From NCBI GenBank assembly GCA_013334865.1, contig JAAXWS010000003.1, forward strand, positions 62,001 through 126,000: a stretch of DNA of 64,000 nucleotides, read 5' to 3'. A model generated the notes under the pieces. The model did no database searches, was not told the origin of the DNA, and saw only the letters and a list, made by a program, of their open reading frames with translations. The stretch is from Chlorobiaceae bacterium. GTDB taxonomy: Bacteria; Bacteroidota; Chlorobiia; Chlorobiales; Chlorobiaceae. The position numbers and the translations under genes were made by a program. Positions 54,395-63,991 of this stretch are shown here, piece by piece; position 1 is the stretch's first letter, and every line of letters begins with the position of its first letter.

Positions 54395-55459
54395 TCAGGC
54401 TCCTCGCCCCTCGAGGATGGCCTTGATACGGGCTTCGAGCTCGTCGACTTTCTCCTTCAGGGCCCCAAGCCCGCGAATCTGGGCCTCCTGACGAAGCTGG
54501 TCGCGCATCGGCTGCGCCGGCACGCCCCTGATTGCGAGTCCCGGCTCGGTGAAACTCTTGGAAATTCCCGCCTTTGCGGCAATGGAGGTCCTGTCGGCGA
54601 TCTCGAGATGCCCGGCAAAACCTGCCTGCCCTCCGATGAGGCACTGGCGGCCTATCTTGACGCTGCCCGAGATCCCTGCCTGCGAAGCGATAACCGTGTC
54701 CTCACCGATGCGGCAGTTGTGTGCGATCTGTACGAGGTTGTCGATCTTGGCCCCCTTGCAGACGACGGTCTTCCCCATCGTTGCACGGTCGATGGTGGTG
54801 TTGGCGCCGATCTCGACGTCGTCCTCGATCTGTACGGTGCCCATCTGCGGGATCTTGATGTAGGATCCATCCTTCTGGGGAGCGAAGCCGAAGCCGTCTG
54901 CCCCGATCACCGTGCCGCTATGCACGATGACCCGGTCGCCGATCACGGTGCCGTCGTAGCAGGTAACCTGCGGATAGAGTACGCAGCCGTTGCCGATCTT
55001 GACATCATGCATCAGTACCGTGTTCGGGCCGATCACGGTGTCGTCGCCGATGGTGCAGCGTTCGCCTATGACCGCATGCTCGCCGATGGAGACGTTCCTG
55101 CCGAGCCTGGCCGTCGGAGCCACGGAGGCCGAAGCGGCCACCCCGGGAGCGGCGATCCGGCGTTCGCCGGCGAACTTCTGGAGCACGAACACGAATGCGG
55201 TGTAAGGATCCTTGACCTTGAGGAAGCTCCGCCCGTCAGATCCGTCGCCGACCGGCGCATCGAGATGGACGATCAGCAGCGAAGCCTTGGCATCACCGAG
55301 GAAACGGTAATATTTTTCATTGGCCACGAAGCTGACCTGTCCGGAACCGGCATCCTCGATCTTGGCGGGGCCGGTAATCACGACACCACCGTCTCCCACC
55401 AGTTCGACAGGATGGAAAAATTGCTCGAGAAGGCTTTTGATATCCTGGATAGTCATCAT
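54395..55459 (-). CDS. lpxD: UDP-3-O-acylglucosamine N-acyltransferase
   Basis: 354 aa from ATG 55459. An N-terminal LpxD domain ([21 protein letters not shown]) is followed by a left-handed beta-helix of hexapeptide repeats ([37 protein letters not shown]) with catalytic His in [10 protein letters not shown], and a C-terminal helix. It acts in lipid A synthesis. It is divergent from prs. The open frame continues upstream on the same strand only as antisense of prs. Confidence 0.96.
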   Translation of the reverse strand: MMTIQDIKSLLEQFFHPVELVGDGGVVITGPAKIEDAGSGQVSFVANEKYYRFLGDAKASLLIVHLDAPVGDGSDGRSFLKVKDPYTAFVFVLQKFAGERRIAAPGVAASASVAPTARLGRNVSIGEHAVIGERCTIGDDTVIGPNTVLMHDVKIGNGCVLYPQVTCYDGTVIGDRVIVHSGTVIGADGFGFAPQKDGSYIKIPQMGTVQIEDDVEIGANTTIDRATMGKTVVCKGAKIDNLVQIAHNCRIGEDTVIASQAGISGSVKIGRQCLIGGQAGFAGHLEIADRTSIAAKAGISKSFTEPGLAIRGVPAQPMRDQLRQEAQIRGLGALKEKVDELEARIKAILEGRGA

Positions 55460-55507
55460 GTGGAGGGTACCGGAAGAGGCAGAAAATTTACTGATAATTT
55501 TAAAACC

Positions 55508-55527
55508 GATTTCGTATATTCGAAATC
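55508..55527. promoter_or_regulatory. Palindrome GATTTCG-TATATT-CGAAATC between lpxD and prs
   Basis: A perfect 7-bp inverted repeat whose centre is a TATATT -10-like element, between the divergent lpxD and prs. It may be a promoter overlapped by an operator. Confidence 0.4.
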
Positions 55528-55621
55528 CGTAACCGAAGGGAGCAAATCCACGGTTTCCGGCGGTCGGTGACCGAAGATGCAGGCGTAATATAACTCGTTT
55601 CATCAGAAAAAGCAGTGAGCG

Positions 55622-56593
55622 ATGGAAACACCCATTAAAATTTTCGCAGGACGCAGCAACCCGGGACTGGCTGAAAAAATCGCCGATTATCTCGGAATGC
55701 CCCTGTGCGACGCCAAGGTCGAGAACTTCTCCGACGGTGAGATTTCGGTCAACTACTTCGAGTCCATCCGCGGCTCCGACCTCTTCATCATCCAGTCGAC
55801 CAACCCTCCTGCCGACAACCTCATGGAGCTGCTGATCATGATCGACGCCGCAAAGCGTTCGTCGGCAGCAAGGATCACCGCCGTCATGCCCTACTACGGT
55901 TATGCCAGGCAGGACAGGAAGGACAAGCCCCGCGTAGCCATCACCGCCAAGCTCGTCGCCAACCTCCTGACCCAGGCAGGTGCCGACAGGATCCTGACCA
56001 TGGACCTGCACGCGCCCCAGATCCAGGGCTTTTTCGATATTCCGTTCGACCACCTCTATTCGAGCGTGGTCCTCATCGACCATGTCAAGAACATGGACAT
56101 CGCCGACAACCTGGTGGTCGCATCGCCCGACGTGGGCGGCGTGAAGCTGGCCAGGAAGTTCGCCGCTGAACTCGGCACCGACCTGGTGATCGTGGACAAA
56201 CGCCGTCCGAAAGCCAACGTTGCAGAGGTGATGAACATCATCGGCGACGTCAGGGGGCGCAACGTACTGCTCGTCGACGACATGATCGACACTGCTGGTA
56301 CGCTGGTCAATGCCGCGAAGGCCATCAAGGAGGCCGGCGGCCTGAAAATCTACGCCGCCGCAACGCACCCGATCCTTTCGGGCCCTGCGATCGAGCGCAT
56401 CAACAGCTCCGTGCTGGAACGGGTGATCGTCACCGACTCGCTGGTTTCGGACCACGATGACTCCCCCAAACTCGAGATCGTCACCATCAGCAACCTCCTG
56501 GGCGAAGCCATCAAAAGGATCTACGACGGGGAATCGGTCAGCTACCTGTTCGACAGCAAGAACATCACGAAAAAGATTACCAATCATCATTAA
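55622..56593 (+). CDS. prs: Ribose-phosphate pyrophosphokinase
   Basis: 323 aa. [51 protein letters not shown] and the PRPP-binding [19 protein letters not shown] identify PRPP synthetase. It links pentose phosphate to nucleotide, His and Trp synthesis. rplY follows within 40 bp, a common arrangement. Confidence 0.98.
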   Translation: METPIKIFAGRSNPGLAEKIADYLGMPLCDAKVENFSDGEISVNYFESIRGSDLFIIQSTNPPADNLMELLIMIDAAKRSSAARITAVMPYYGYARQDRKDKPRVAITAKLVANLLTQAGADRILTMDLHAPQIQGFFDIPFDHLYSSVVLIDHVKNMDIADNLVVASPDVGGVKLARKFAAELGTDLVIVDKRRPKANVAEVMNIIGDVRGRNVLLVDDMIDTAGTLVNAAKAIKEAGGLKIYAAATHPILSGPAIERINSSVLERVIVTDSLVSDHDDSPKLEIVTISNLLGEAIKRIYDGESVSYLFDSKNITKKITNHH

Positions 56594-56631
56594 TCATAAG
56601 AGTCAACAGTCAAAGGAGATAGAGGAATAGT

Positions 56632-57234
56632 ATGGAAACACGAGCATTGTCTGTCAACATCCGCGAGGCGAAGAAGAAAGAGGCCGAAAAACTCCGCCGC
56701 GCCGGCAGGGTTCCCGCAGTCGTCTACCATAAAGGCGAAGAGACCGTCTCCATCAGCGTCGACGAGATGGCACTGACCAAGCTGGTCCACTCTGCCGAGT
56801 CGCACCTGATCGACCTTCAGTACCCCGACGGGAAATCCACCCGTTCGTTCATCAAGGACCTGCAGTTCGACCCCGTGTCCGACAGGGTCATCCATGCCGA
56901 TTTCCAGCTCTTCTCCGCCGATGAGGTCGTAGAGATGGAAGTGCCGACCCACTTCGAGGGCGAGTGCCCCGGCATCAAGATCGGCGGTGGAAAGCTCCAG
57001 GTCAACCTGCACGCCGTCACCCTGAAAGGCAAGCCGGAAGATATGCCGGAGCACTTCACGATCGACATCAGCAGCCTTGAGCTCGGCCACACCCTGCACA
57101 TCCGCGACCTGAAACTCGGCGCACTGGAAGGAAAGGTGACCATTCTCGGCGATATCGACGCACCGGTCGTTTCGATCATTGCTCCCAGGAAAGAGGTCGA
57201 AGCCGCTGCTGAAGAGGCTCCTGCACAGGCCTGA
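56632..57234 (+). CDS. rplY: Ribosomal protein L25 (CTC type)
   Basis: 200 aa. N-terminal RNA-binding RRAGRVPAVVYHKGEE and the LQFDPVSDRVIHADFQLF block of the L25 core, plus the longer CTC C-terminal domain. It binds 5S rRNA. It shares an operon with prs and has its own terminator. Confidence 0.96.
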   Translation: METRALSVNIREAKKKEAEKLRRAGRVPAVVYHKGEETVSISVDEMALTKLVHSAESHLIDLQYPDGKSTRSFIKDLQFDPVSDRVIHADFQLFSADEVVEMEVPTHFEGECPGIKIGGGKLQVNLHAVTLKGKPEDMPEHFTIDISSLELGHTLHIRDLKLGALEGKVTILGDIDAPVVSIIAPRKEVEAAAEEAPAQA

Positions 57235-57266
57235 TCATCATCCCGGCAACCATGCCGTGAAATTTC

Positions 57267-57300
57267 AAGCTGCCTTTCCCAGGGAAAGGCAGCTTTTTTT
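57267..57300 (+). terminator. Rho-independent terminator after rplY
   Basis: AAGCTGCCTTTCCC-GGGAAAGGCAGCTT stem followed by a run of T. Confidence 0.9.
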
Positions 57301-57385
57301 ATGTCCGGCCGCTTGTTTTCAACCTGCGACTATCGTTTATATTAAGGGACACTTTCACCACGTACTCCCTATTCGACGAGCCCTT

Positions 57386-58873
57386 GTGAAGCTACCTGAC
57401 GAACAGAAGATCCCGATCCTGTACCGCATCCTGCCCGGAGTCGGCCTGCTCGCCGCAGGGAAGAAAGCCCCCGGACTGTTCTATCTGCTGTCGTTCACGG
57501 CGTTCGCCGTGCTGTTCGCATTCAGATTCGACCTCTTCCTGATCAGCGTCCGTTCACTCGGCACGGGTTCCATCCTGATCGCAGTCTCTCCGGATAATTT
57601 CCGCCAGGTCTTCACTCCTGAGCTTCTGGAGTTCTGGGTCGCCGCCCTGTACATCCTCGCCGTCCCGCTCCTCCTCGCCATCTTCTCCCTGCGCTCGTAC
57701 CGGAGAACGCTGGCTGAAAAGGCCGGATCGCCGTCGGGCGAGCTCAGCCTCTGGCAACTCGGCATGCGATCATTCCGCCGCAACGCCATTCCCGTCGTCG
57801 CCTCGACCGTCATCTTCGTGCTTTATTCGGTCGCGTTCCTCGCCCCGTTCCTTGCCCCGTTCAGCCCGTACGACCAGCAGGACTTCCTCGTCACGGCCTA
57901 CCAGCCGCCGCTCTCGAGGCTCGATGCCCTCATGCTCATGCAGAAGCGTACGGGCATGATCCCTCTGAGGACCGGAAGCGACAACGCATCCCGTCTGACC
58001 AACGCCCTGATCACCGACGTGCAGCGCCTGAAATCCCGAAACCACGACTACAGCCTGAAATTCGTCGACAGCTACCGGGTGGAGAGCGACACCATCCACT
58101 TCCGTCAGGGGATACGTGAGCGCAGCCTCCCGCTGAGCCAGCTCCACAGCCAGACGGGCAGGTACACGGCGGACGGGCGCCCGGGATTCGTCGTATCGAG
58201 AACCTTCCTGCTCGGTACCGACCAGTACGGGCGCGACATTTTCAGCAGGGTCCTTTACGGCTCGAGGATATCCCTCTCCATCGGGTTCCTGGTGGTCCTC
58301 ATCTCGGTCACCCTCGGTACGGTGATCGGCGTGTCTTCCGGTTATTTCGGCGGCTGGGCGGACAACGTCATGATGCGTCTCGTCGACGTCCTGATCGCAT
58401 TTCCAGCCCTCTTCCTCATCCTGATCATCATCGCCACCTTCGGGAACTCGATCTACCTGATCGTCATCACCCTCTCCTTCACCGGCTGGATGGGCGTGGC
58501 ACGTATCGTCAGAGGACAGGTGCTCTCCCTGAAAGAGCAGGAGTTCATCCTTGCGGCCAGGTCGCTGGGCCTGTCGAACCTGCGGATCATCTTCCGACAC
58601 CTTGTGCCCAACGCCCTGACCCCGGTCATCGTCGCGGCAACCCTGAGGATCGGCAGCATCATCCTCACCGAGGCCGGCCTCTCCTTCCTCGGCCTTGGCG
58701 TCCAGCCGCCGACCCCAAGCTGGGGCAACATCATCAACGAAGGCCGCGACAGCCTGTTGAACCACTGGTGGATATCGACATTCCCCGGCATCGCCATCCT
58801 CTCGACGGTGGTCTGCTTCAACCTGATCGGCGACGGCGTACGCGACGCCCTCGACCCGAGAATGCGCAACTGA
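57386..58873 (+). CDS. ABC transporter permease, dipeptide/oligopeptide type, with long N-terminus
   Basis: 495 aa from GTG 57386. The C-terminal half is a DppC/OppC-type permease: FLLGTDQYGRDIFSRVLYGSRISLSIGF, and the EAA loop ILAARSLGLSNLRIIFRHLVPNAL. The N-terminal about 150 residues add extra TM helices, and an insertion at about 170-270 (extracytoplasmic) follows LAPFSPYDQQD. No partner permease, ATPase or binding protein is adjacent, so those must be elsewhere. The substrate is unknown. Confidence 0.88.
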   Translation: MKLPDEQKIPILYRILPGVGLLAAGKKAPGLFYLLSFTAFAVLFAFRFDLFLISVRSLGTGSILIAVSPDNFRQVFTPELLEFWVAALYILAVPLLLAIFSLRSYRRTLAEKAGSPSGELSLWQLGMRSFRRNAIPVVASTVIFVLYSVAFLAPFLAPFSPYDQQDFLVTAYQPPLSRLDALMLMQKRTGMIPLRTGSDNASRLTNALITDVQRLKSRNHDYSLKFVDSYRVESDTIHFRQGIRERSLPLSQLHSQTGRYTADGRPGFVVSRTFLLGTDQYGRDIFSRVLYGSRISLSIGFLVVLISVTLGTVIGVSSGYFGGWADNVMMRLVDVLIAFPALFLILIIIATFGNSIYLIVITLSFTGWMGVARIVRGQVLSLKEQEFILAARSLGLSNLRIIFRHLVPNALTPVIVAATLRIGSIILTEAGLSFLGLGVQPPTPSWGNIINEGRDSLLNHWWISTFPGIAILSTVVCFNLIGDGVRDALDPRMRN

Positions 58874-59026
58874 TGGCTTCAACCATGCACGGAGAACCGG
58901 CCATCCGGCAAACGCCTGGCAGCATCTACCTCCACAGGAGGCCTGCCCCAGTCGCTGCATGTCGGACCGGTACTGAAGTACCCGATGCTGCAGCAGGCCT
59001 GACAAGGTGACACAAAAGAAAAGCGA

Positions 59027-59299
59027 GTGAAAAAACAGAAACAGCTCGACCTGCTCGAGGCCGCCATAGCCGACCTGGGTTTCAGGCTCAGGTACGAAAA
59101 GGGCAGCTTCATCGGCGGCGACTGCCGGGTAAAGGAGAACCGCGTCGTGGTGGTCAACCGGTTCCTGCCCATCGAAGGCAAGATCGCCACCATCGCCTCG
59201 GTGATCCGCAAGATCAACCCGCCAGGGCTCTCCCCCGAAGTTGCAAGGATCATCGACGCCCTCGCCACCGCCGACCTGTTCAACAGCCGCGAGGCTTGA
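59027..59299 (+). CDS. Conserved hypothetical small protein
   Basis: 90 aa from GTG 59027. LDLLEAAIADLGFRLRYEKGSFIGGDCRVKENRVVVVNRFLP and a helical end. No motif that I can name. Length and codon use look like a real gene. It lies convergent to comEC and is probably a small cytoplasmic protein. Confidence 0.65.
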   Translation: MKKQKQLDLLEAAIADLGFRLRYEKGSFIGGDCRVKENRVVVVNRFLPIEGKIATIASVIRKINPPGLSPEVARIIDALATADLFNSREA

Positions 59300-59314
59300 A
59301 CCGTACAAGCCATC

Positions 59315-61513
59315 TCAGAACCGTGCCTGCGCGCTCCTGGAACGAACGGACACGCCTTTATGCGTCGCCGCATACCGTTGCAGCACCTCCCGCTGTGCCG
59401 CCGTCATGAACGGCCCCGGGACCAGAAGCACCCTGCCGGGCCTTGCCGAATCGATCCATGCGTCGAGCTGGCGCCACTGCTTCCCCGTAAACCGGTATAT
59501 CCAGATCATTGCCACGTCAGCCCTCCCGGCAGGAACCTCCATCAGCCTCCCCATGCCGGAAGCCAGCAGCAGGGAGCGACGCCGGCTGTCGATCCTCACC
59601 ACCCTGTCGGCAAGCCTCGTCACGACCACCGACCGAAGCACCAGCACCCGCCCGCCGGACTCGAGACGGCACGGCACAGGCGCAGCATGCACGACGGTAT
59701 CGGGCGAGAACACCCCGACCACTGCACGGGGACGGCCAAATCCCCAGGCATCGGCCTGGCGCAGGATCCTCGGCCAGGCTCGGCCCGTTCGTCCAGCATC
59801 CACCACGATCGTCTCGCTTCCTGACGAGAAGAGGACGGCAAGCTCCCTGCCGAGATTCACCGTCAGGATGCCTGGAGCAACAGGCACGGGCCGTGCCACT
59901 TCCCGCCAGAGGAGAAGGTTCGTCCCGACGAGCAGGGTGAGCAGCGCCCTGCCCCAAGCCCGGCGTCGGAGGAAAATGAGCAGGACTGCGACCGAGGCAT
60001 AGAAGACCGCGACCTCGAACATGTCGGGCCGCAGTTCGATGCTCGACATGGGCATCCGGCTGAACAGTATCGTGAAGAAGAGCGTCAGCTTCGCGAAAGC
60101 CCACGAACTCAGGGCGAAGAGCGAGGCTGGCCATGCGGCAAGGCCGTGGGAAGCGAAGAGCGGAAGGGCCGAGTACATCGCAAGGTTCGAGAAGAAAACC
60201 ACCGGAAGGTTTGCCACGATGCCCGAAATGGAAAACGTGCCGAAGATGAGGGCGATCAGCGGCCCGACCCCGGCCATTGCCGAAACACCGACGCAAAAGG
60301 CGCTCCACACCCCCGACATCACCTGCCGGGCAAGCCCGCCGCCAGCGGGAAGCAGTCGGGACAGTTGCGGGTGGAGGACAAGGATGCCGGCGACCGCGCC
60401 GTTTGTCATCAGAAAACCGGCGTTGAACAGGTCGAACGGATCGAACAGGAGGATCATGAGGTCCGACACCGCCAGGGAGTTCATGGCATAGGTTTTCCTG
60501 CCAAGCACTCCGCCCCCGATCATGACAGCCGACATGATGGCTGCACGCCGAATCGACGGGGCGTTGCCGGTGACAAAGCTGTACGTGGCAAGCGCCGCCA
60601 CCAGCAGCGTGAAAGCGGCCCACCGCCCGGCATACGTCACCCTGAGACGCTGCAGGAACAGGTTCACGGCAAGGGCCAGCAGGGCGACATGCAGCCCGGA
60701 AACGGCGACGACATGCGCGGTACCGGTACGCCTGAACGCATCGTTCAGCTCCTCGGGCAGCAGCTCCTGCTCACCAAGGATCATCCCCTTGACGAACTGC
60801 CGTTCCCGCCCGGGCGGGAACCGGTCGTCAATACTTTCCGCGAGGTAGCGCCTCACCGGGTTGACCACCGCGCCGAAAACTCCTCCTGCCTTGCCGGGGG
60901 CCTCCCTGAGCAGGCACCACGACCCCGGGCAGAACACCTGAACATGGAACTGACGGAAACGGGCATGCCTCCGCTGATCGTACTCCCCAAGGTTCGCGGC
61001 CGGCGCGATCAGCCCAAGGCGCCCCTTGACGCGCACAAACTCCTCCTCTTCGACCGTGAAAGCGCTGCCCGGCGGCAATTTCGCGTAAATCTGCGCCCGA
61101 TCGTCGATGCGCCAGTGCCTGCCGTCCCGGAACACCTCCTGCACCCGAAGCCTGAAAGCGAGGCCTCCGCGGGCGGCCTCCGGCCGGCCGTCTACCACCC
61201 CGGAAAGGATGGCCTCCTTACCGGCCAGCGAAATCAGCGAAGGCGATGGAACGAAAGCGAAGCGGCTTGACGCATGCAGGGCGAATGCCGCGGTGACGGC
61301 GAGAAGGTAGAGCAGGACGAGCGGCGTGGCGACCCTGTCCCCGGTGCGACGAAAGCGGCCCACGAGGAGGGCGACGATGATCGCGAGGGCGGCCGCCAGG
61401 AACAGCGCGAGCCATGCCGAAGGTGCCACCGGCGCGGAGTCGGCGATGAGGATGCCGGCGACGGCGCAGGCGAAGAGGCGCACCGCAGGCAGGAAGGAAA
61501 GGAAATTCCGCAT
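59315..61513 (-). CDS. comEC: ComEC/Rec2-family competence protein, degenerate metallohydrolase end
   Basis: 732 aa. N-terminal TM segments, an OB-fold (EAILSGVVDGRPEAARGG), then the Competence domain with FVKGMILGEQELLPEELNDAFRRTGTAHVVAVSGLHVALLALAV, and many TM helices. The C-terminal region should be a metallo-beta-lactamase domain. A VVDAGRTGRAWP stretch is visible, but I see no HxHxDH motif, so the nuclease part looks degenerate. The family moves single-stranded DNA into the cell. Confidence 0.88.
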   Translation of the reverse strand: MRNFLSFLPAVRLFACAVAGILIADSAPVAPSAWLALFLAAALAIIVALLVGRFRRTGDRVATPLVLLYLLAVTAAFALHASSRFAFVPSPSLISLAGKEAILSGVVDGRPEAARGGLAFRLRVQEVFRDGRHWRIDDRAQIYAKLPPGSAFTVEEEEFVRVKGRLGLIAPAANLGEYDQRRHARFRQFHVQVFCPGSWCLLREAPGKAGGVFGAVVNPVRRYLAESIDDRFPPGRERQFVKGMILGEQELLPEELNDAFRRTGTAHVVAVSGLHVALLALAVNLFLQRLRVTYAGRWAAFTLLVAALATYSFVTGNAPSIRRAAIMSAVMIGGGVLGRKTYAMNSLAVSDLMILLFDPFDLFNAGFLMTNGAVAGILVLHPQLSRLLPAGGGLARQVMSGVWSAFCVGVSAMAGVGPLIALIFGTFSISGIVANLPVVFFSNLAMYSALPLFASHGLAAWPASLFALSSWAFAKLTLFFTILFSRMPMSSIELRPDMFEVAVFYASVAVLLIFLRRRAWGRALLTLLVGTNLLLWREVARPVPVAPGILTVNLGRELAVLFSSGSETIVVDAGRTGRAWPRILRQADAWGFGRPRAVVGVFSPDTVVHAAPVPCRLESGGRVLVLRSVVVTRLADRVVRIDSRRRSLLLASGMGRLMEVPAGRADVAMIWIYRFTGKQWRQLDAWIDSARPGRVLLVPGPFMTAAQREVLQRYAATHKGVSVRSRSAQARF

Positions 61514-61625
61514 GTCGGGGGAACCGCGGTTAGTCCCGTTTTATTCCTTAAATTAGCCAGCACATTGTTTCGGGCACCTTTAGTATATTCATTTTTTTTA
61601 TCAACGCCATTAACCATAGAGACGA

Positions 61626-62498
61626 ATGCTGGTCAAAGAGATTCTCGAATCGAGCAATGAACCGATCTTCAGCTTTGAGTTCTTCCCGCCGAAAAAGCAG
61701 GAGGAGTGGGACAATCTCTTTGCAACCATCACCAACCTCTCCCCCCTCAAGCCATCCTACGTCAGCGTCACCTATGGCGCTGGCGGGTCGACGAGGGAGC
61801 GCACGCACAACCTGGTCACCAGGATCCAGAAGGAGACGGGGCTGACGGTCGTCTCGCACCTGACCTGCATCTGCTCGGGCCAGGAGGAGATCGGCCCGAT
61901 CCTCGAGCTCTATCGCGAACACGGCATCGTCAACGTCCTGGCGCTTCGTGGCGACAAGCCGGCGGATGTCGCCACGATCGAAGAGGCCATCAGGGACTTC
62001 CCGCATGCCATCGACCTGGTCAGGTTCATCAAGGCGAACTTCCCCGAGATGGGCGTCGGCGTGGCCGGCTTCCCCGAAGGCCACCCGGAGACCCCGAACC
62101 GCATGAAGGAGCTCGAGTACCTGAAGGAGAAGGTGGATGCCGGCGCCGACTACATCGTGACCCAGCTCTTCTTCGACAACCGCGACTATTTCGATTACGT
62201 GGAGCGCTGCAGGATCGCGGGCATCAACGTCCCGATCATCCCGGGCATCATGCCGATCACGACCAGGAAAGGGATGATCCGCATGTCCGAGCTGGCGCTC
62301 GGTTCACGCATCCCCGCAAGGCTCCTCAAAAGGGTGCTCGAGGCGAAGGACGACCGTGAGGTCGCGGAGATCGGCATCGAGTGGGCCACCCGGCAGGTCC
62401 AGGAGCTCATCGACAACCACGTCAGGGGCATCCACTTCTACACCCTCAACCTCGCCGAAGCCACCCTGAGGATCTTCAGGAACATCAGGAAGGGTTAA
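61626..62498 (+). CDS. metF: Methylenetetrahydrofolate reductase
   Basis: 290 aa TIM barrel. FSFEFFPPKKQEEWDNLF, SVTYGAGGSTRERT, HLTCICSGQEEI, ALRGDKP and YIVTQLFFDN are hallmark MetF segments. It supplies methyl-THF for methionine. It is divergent from comEC, and a TATATT element lies at 61584-61589. Confidence 0.97.
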   Translation: MLVKEILESSNEPIFSFEFFPPKKQEEWDNLFATITNLSPLKPSYVSVTYGAGGSTRERTHNLVTRIQKETGLTVVSHLTCICSGQEEIGPILELYREHGIVNVLALRGDKPADVATIEEAIRDFPHAIDLVRFIKANFPEMGVGVAGFPEGHPETPNRMKELEYLKEKVDAGADYIVTQLFFDNRDYFDYVERCRIAGINVPIIPGIMPITTRKGMIRMSELALGSRIPARLLKRVLEAKDDREVAEIGIEWATRQVQELIDNHVRGIHFYTLNLAEATLRIFRNIRKG

Positions 62499-62505
62499 GA
62501 AAATC

Positions 62506-62538
62506 GTGGACGTAGTGGACTGAGTGGACGCAGTGGAC
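62506..62538. repeat. Four tandem GTGGAC-N3 units
   Basis: GTGGAC occurs four times at exact 9-bp intervals (with GTA, TGA and GCA as spacers), just after metF. A complementary GTCCAC lies at 62590-62595 beyond the terminator. Confidence 0.7.
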
Positions 62539-62546
62539 CAAATAAT

Positions 62547-62576
62547 AGAAAAGGCAGCTCATCGGCTGCCTTTTCT
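62547..62576. terminator. Bidirectional terminator between metF and lysA
   Basis: AGAAAAGGCAGC-N6-GCTGCCTTTTCT stem with T-rich arms. Confidence 0.85.
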
Positions 62577-62602
62577 GGTAATTCTCTTCGTCCACTCCCA
62601 CA

Positions 62603-63919
62603 TTACATTTCGTTCTGTACAAGCTGTTCGTAGCTCTCCCGCCTGCGCATGAGCGTAGCCTCTCTGCCGTCGACCATTACTTCGGCCGGACGGAGGCGCC
62701 CGTTGTAGTTGCTGCCCATGACCGACGAGTAAGCCCCCGAGGAGAGCACCGCCAGCAGTTCCCCTTCACCCGCATTGTCTATCATGCGGTGGCGGGCGAA
62801 GAAGTCGCTTGACTCGCAGACCGGGCCGACCACATCCGCCACGATGCTCTCGTCATGCTGCCTGACCGAAAGCACCTCGTGGTGCGACTGGTACAGGGCC
62901 GGGCGGATCAGCTCGGTCATGCCGGCATCGACGATGAAAAACTCCTTGCCTGCGTGGTTCCTCTTCCTGTAGAGCACTCTGGTCAGCAGCACAGAAGAGT
63001 TCGCCGTGATGAAACGTCCGGGTTCGAAGATGACCGTCACGCCCAGCCCTTCCAGCATCGGCACCAGCTTCTCGGCGAAGCGCCCGATCGGCGTCGCCGG
63101 CTTCTGGGGATCATAGGTCACCGGGAACCCGCCGCCGATGTCGAACCACCTGATGTCGAAGCCCAGCGACCTCGACGTAGCGAGCACGTCGAGCAGCTTC
63201 TGCGTCGCGGCGACGTAGTATTCGGGATCGAAGATCTGCGAGCCGATATGCATGTCGAGCCCCTGGAGCGACAGGTTAGGCAGGATCCTGAACAGCTCGA
63301 ACACCTCGCCCAGTTCGGCCTCGTCGATGCCGAACTTCTCCTTGCTGTCCCCGGTGGTGATGTAGGGATGGGTTTCGGCCGTCACGTTCGGGTTGATCCT
63401 GATGGCCACGGTTGCGACTTTGCCGAGCCGGCCGGCGACGCGGTCGATGGCCCGGAGTTCGGAAACCGATTCGGCCTTCAGCATCAGCACCCCGGTGGTC
63501 AGCCCGTATTCGATCTCCTGTTCGGACTTGCCGACGCCGGCCATGATGATGCGGTCAGGCGATACCCCGGCTTTAAGGGCACGGTAGAGCTCGCCCCCGG
63601 AATTCACGTCGCAGCCGCACCCTTCGGCGCAGAGGGTCCGGATCACCGAGAGGTTGAAATTGGCCTTGACCGAATAGCAGGTAAAATGAGGCAGGCCTTC
63701 GAACGCGGACTCGAACGCCCGGTACTGGCTGACCAGGCTCTGGCGGCTGGTCACGTAGAGGGGGGTGCCGAACCGTTCGGCAAGACTGTCGAGCGCAAGC
63801 GCCTCACAGCAGAGGGTTCCGTCGACATAAGAGAAGAAATGACTGTCCAGCACTGCGGGTATATTATGGTGTTTGTGGAAAGACTCAATAATAGTGTTTC
63901 TCTGCAAAACAAAAAACAT
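62603..63919 (-). CDS. lysA: Diaminopimelate decarboxylase
   Basis: About 438 aa from ATG 63919; ATG 63931 and 63967 are also in frame, and the conserved part starts near SYVDGTLCCEAL. PLP-binding Lys in YSVKANFNL, GCGCDVNSGGELYRAL, HIGSQI, DIGGGFPV, EPGRFITA and VGPVCESSDFFA are diagnostic. It makes lysine from meso-diaminopimelate. Confidence 0.95.
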   Translation of the reverse strand: MFFVLQRNTIIESFHKHHNIPAVLDSHFFSYVDGTLCCEALALDSLAERFGTPLYVTSRQSLVSQYRAFESAFEGLPHFTCYSVKANFNLSVIRTLCAEGCGCDVNSGGELYRALKAGVSPDRIIMAGVGKSEQEIEYGLTTGVLMLKAESVSELRAIDRVAGRLGKVATVAIRINPNVTAETHPYITTGDSKEKFGIDEAELGEVFELFRILPNLSLQGLDMHIGSQIFDPEYYVAATQKLLDVLATSRSLGFDIRWFDIGGGFPVTYDPQKPATPIGRFAEKLVPMLEGLGVTVIFEPGRFITANSSVLLTRVLYRKRNHAGKEFFIVDAGMTELIRPALYQSHHEVLSVRQHDESIVADVVGPVCESSDFFARHRMIDNAGEGELLAVLSSGAYSSVMGSNYNGRLRPAEVMVDGREATLMRRRESYEQLVQNEM

Positions 63920-63991
63920 CTGCACTTGCATAATCAGGGGGCGGATTGTATATTCGTTGCTCATCAAACCAACAACTGACCGACGTTACAG

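Noticed and set aside
55460-56590. Upstream extension of lpxD, antisense to prs
   Set aside because: The extension has no homology and lies opposite a well-supported gene. LpxD similarity starts near 55459.
57770-59308. 512-codon minus-strand frame antisense to the ABC permease
   Set aside because: Asp/Glu/Val-rich shadow of the permease; no motif.
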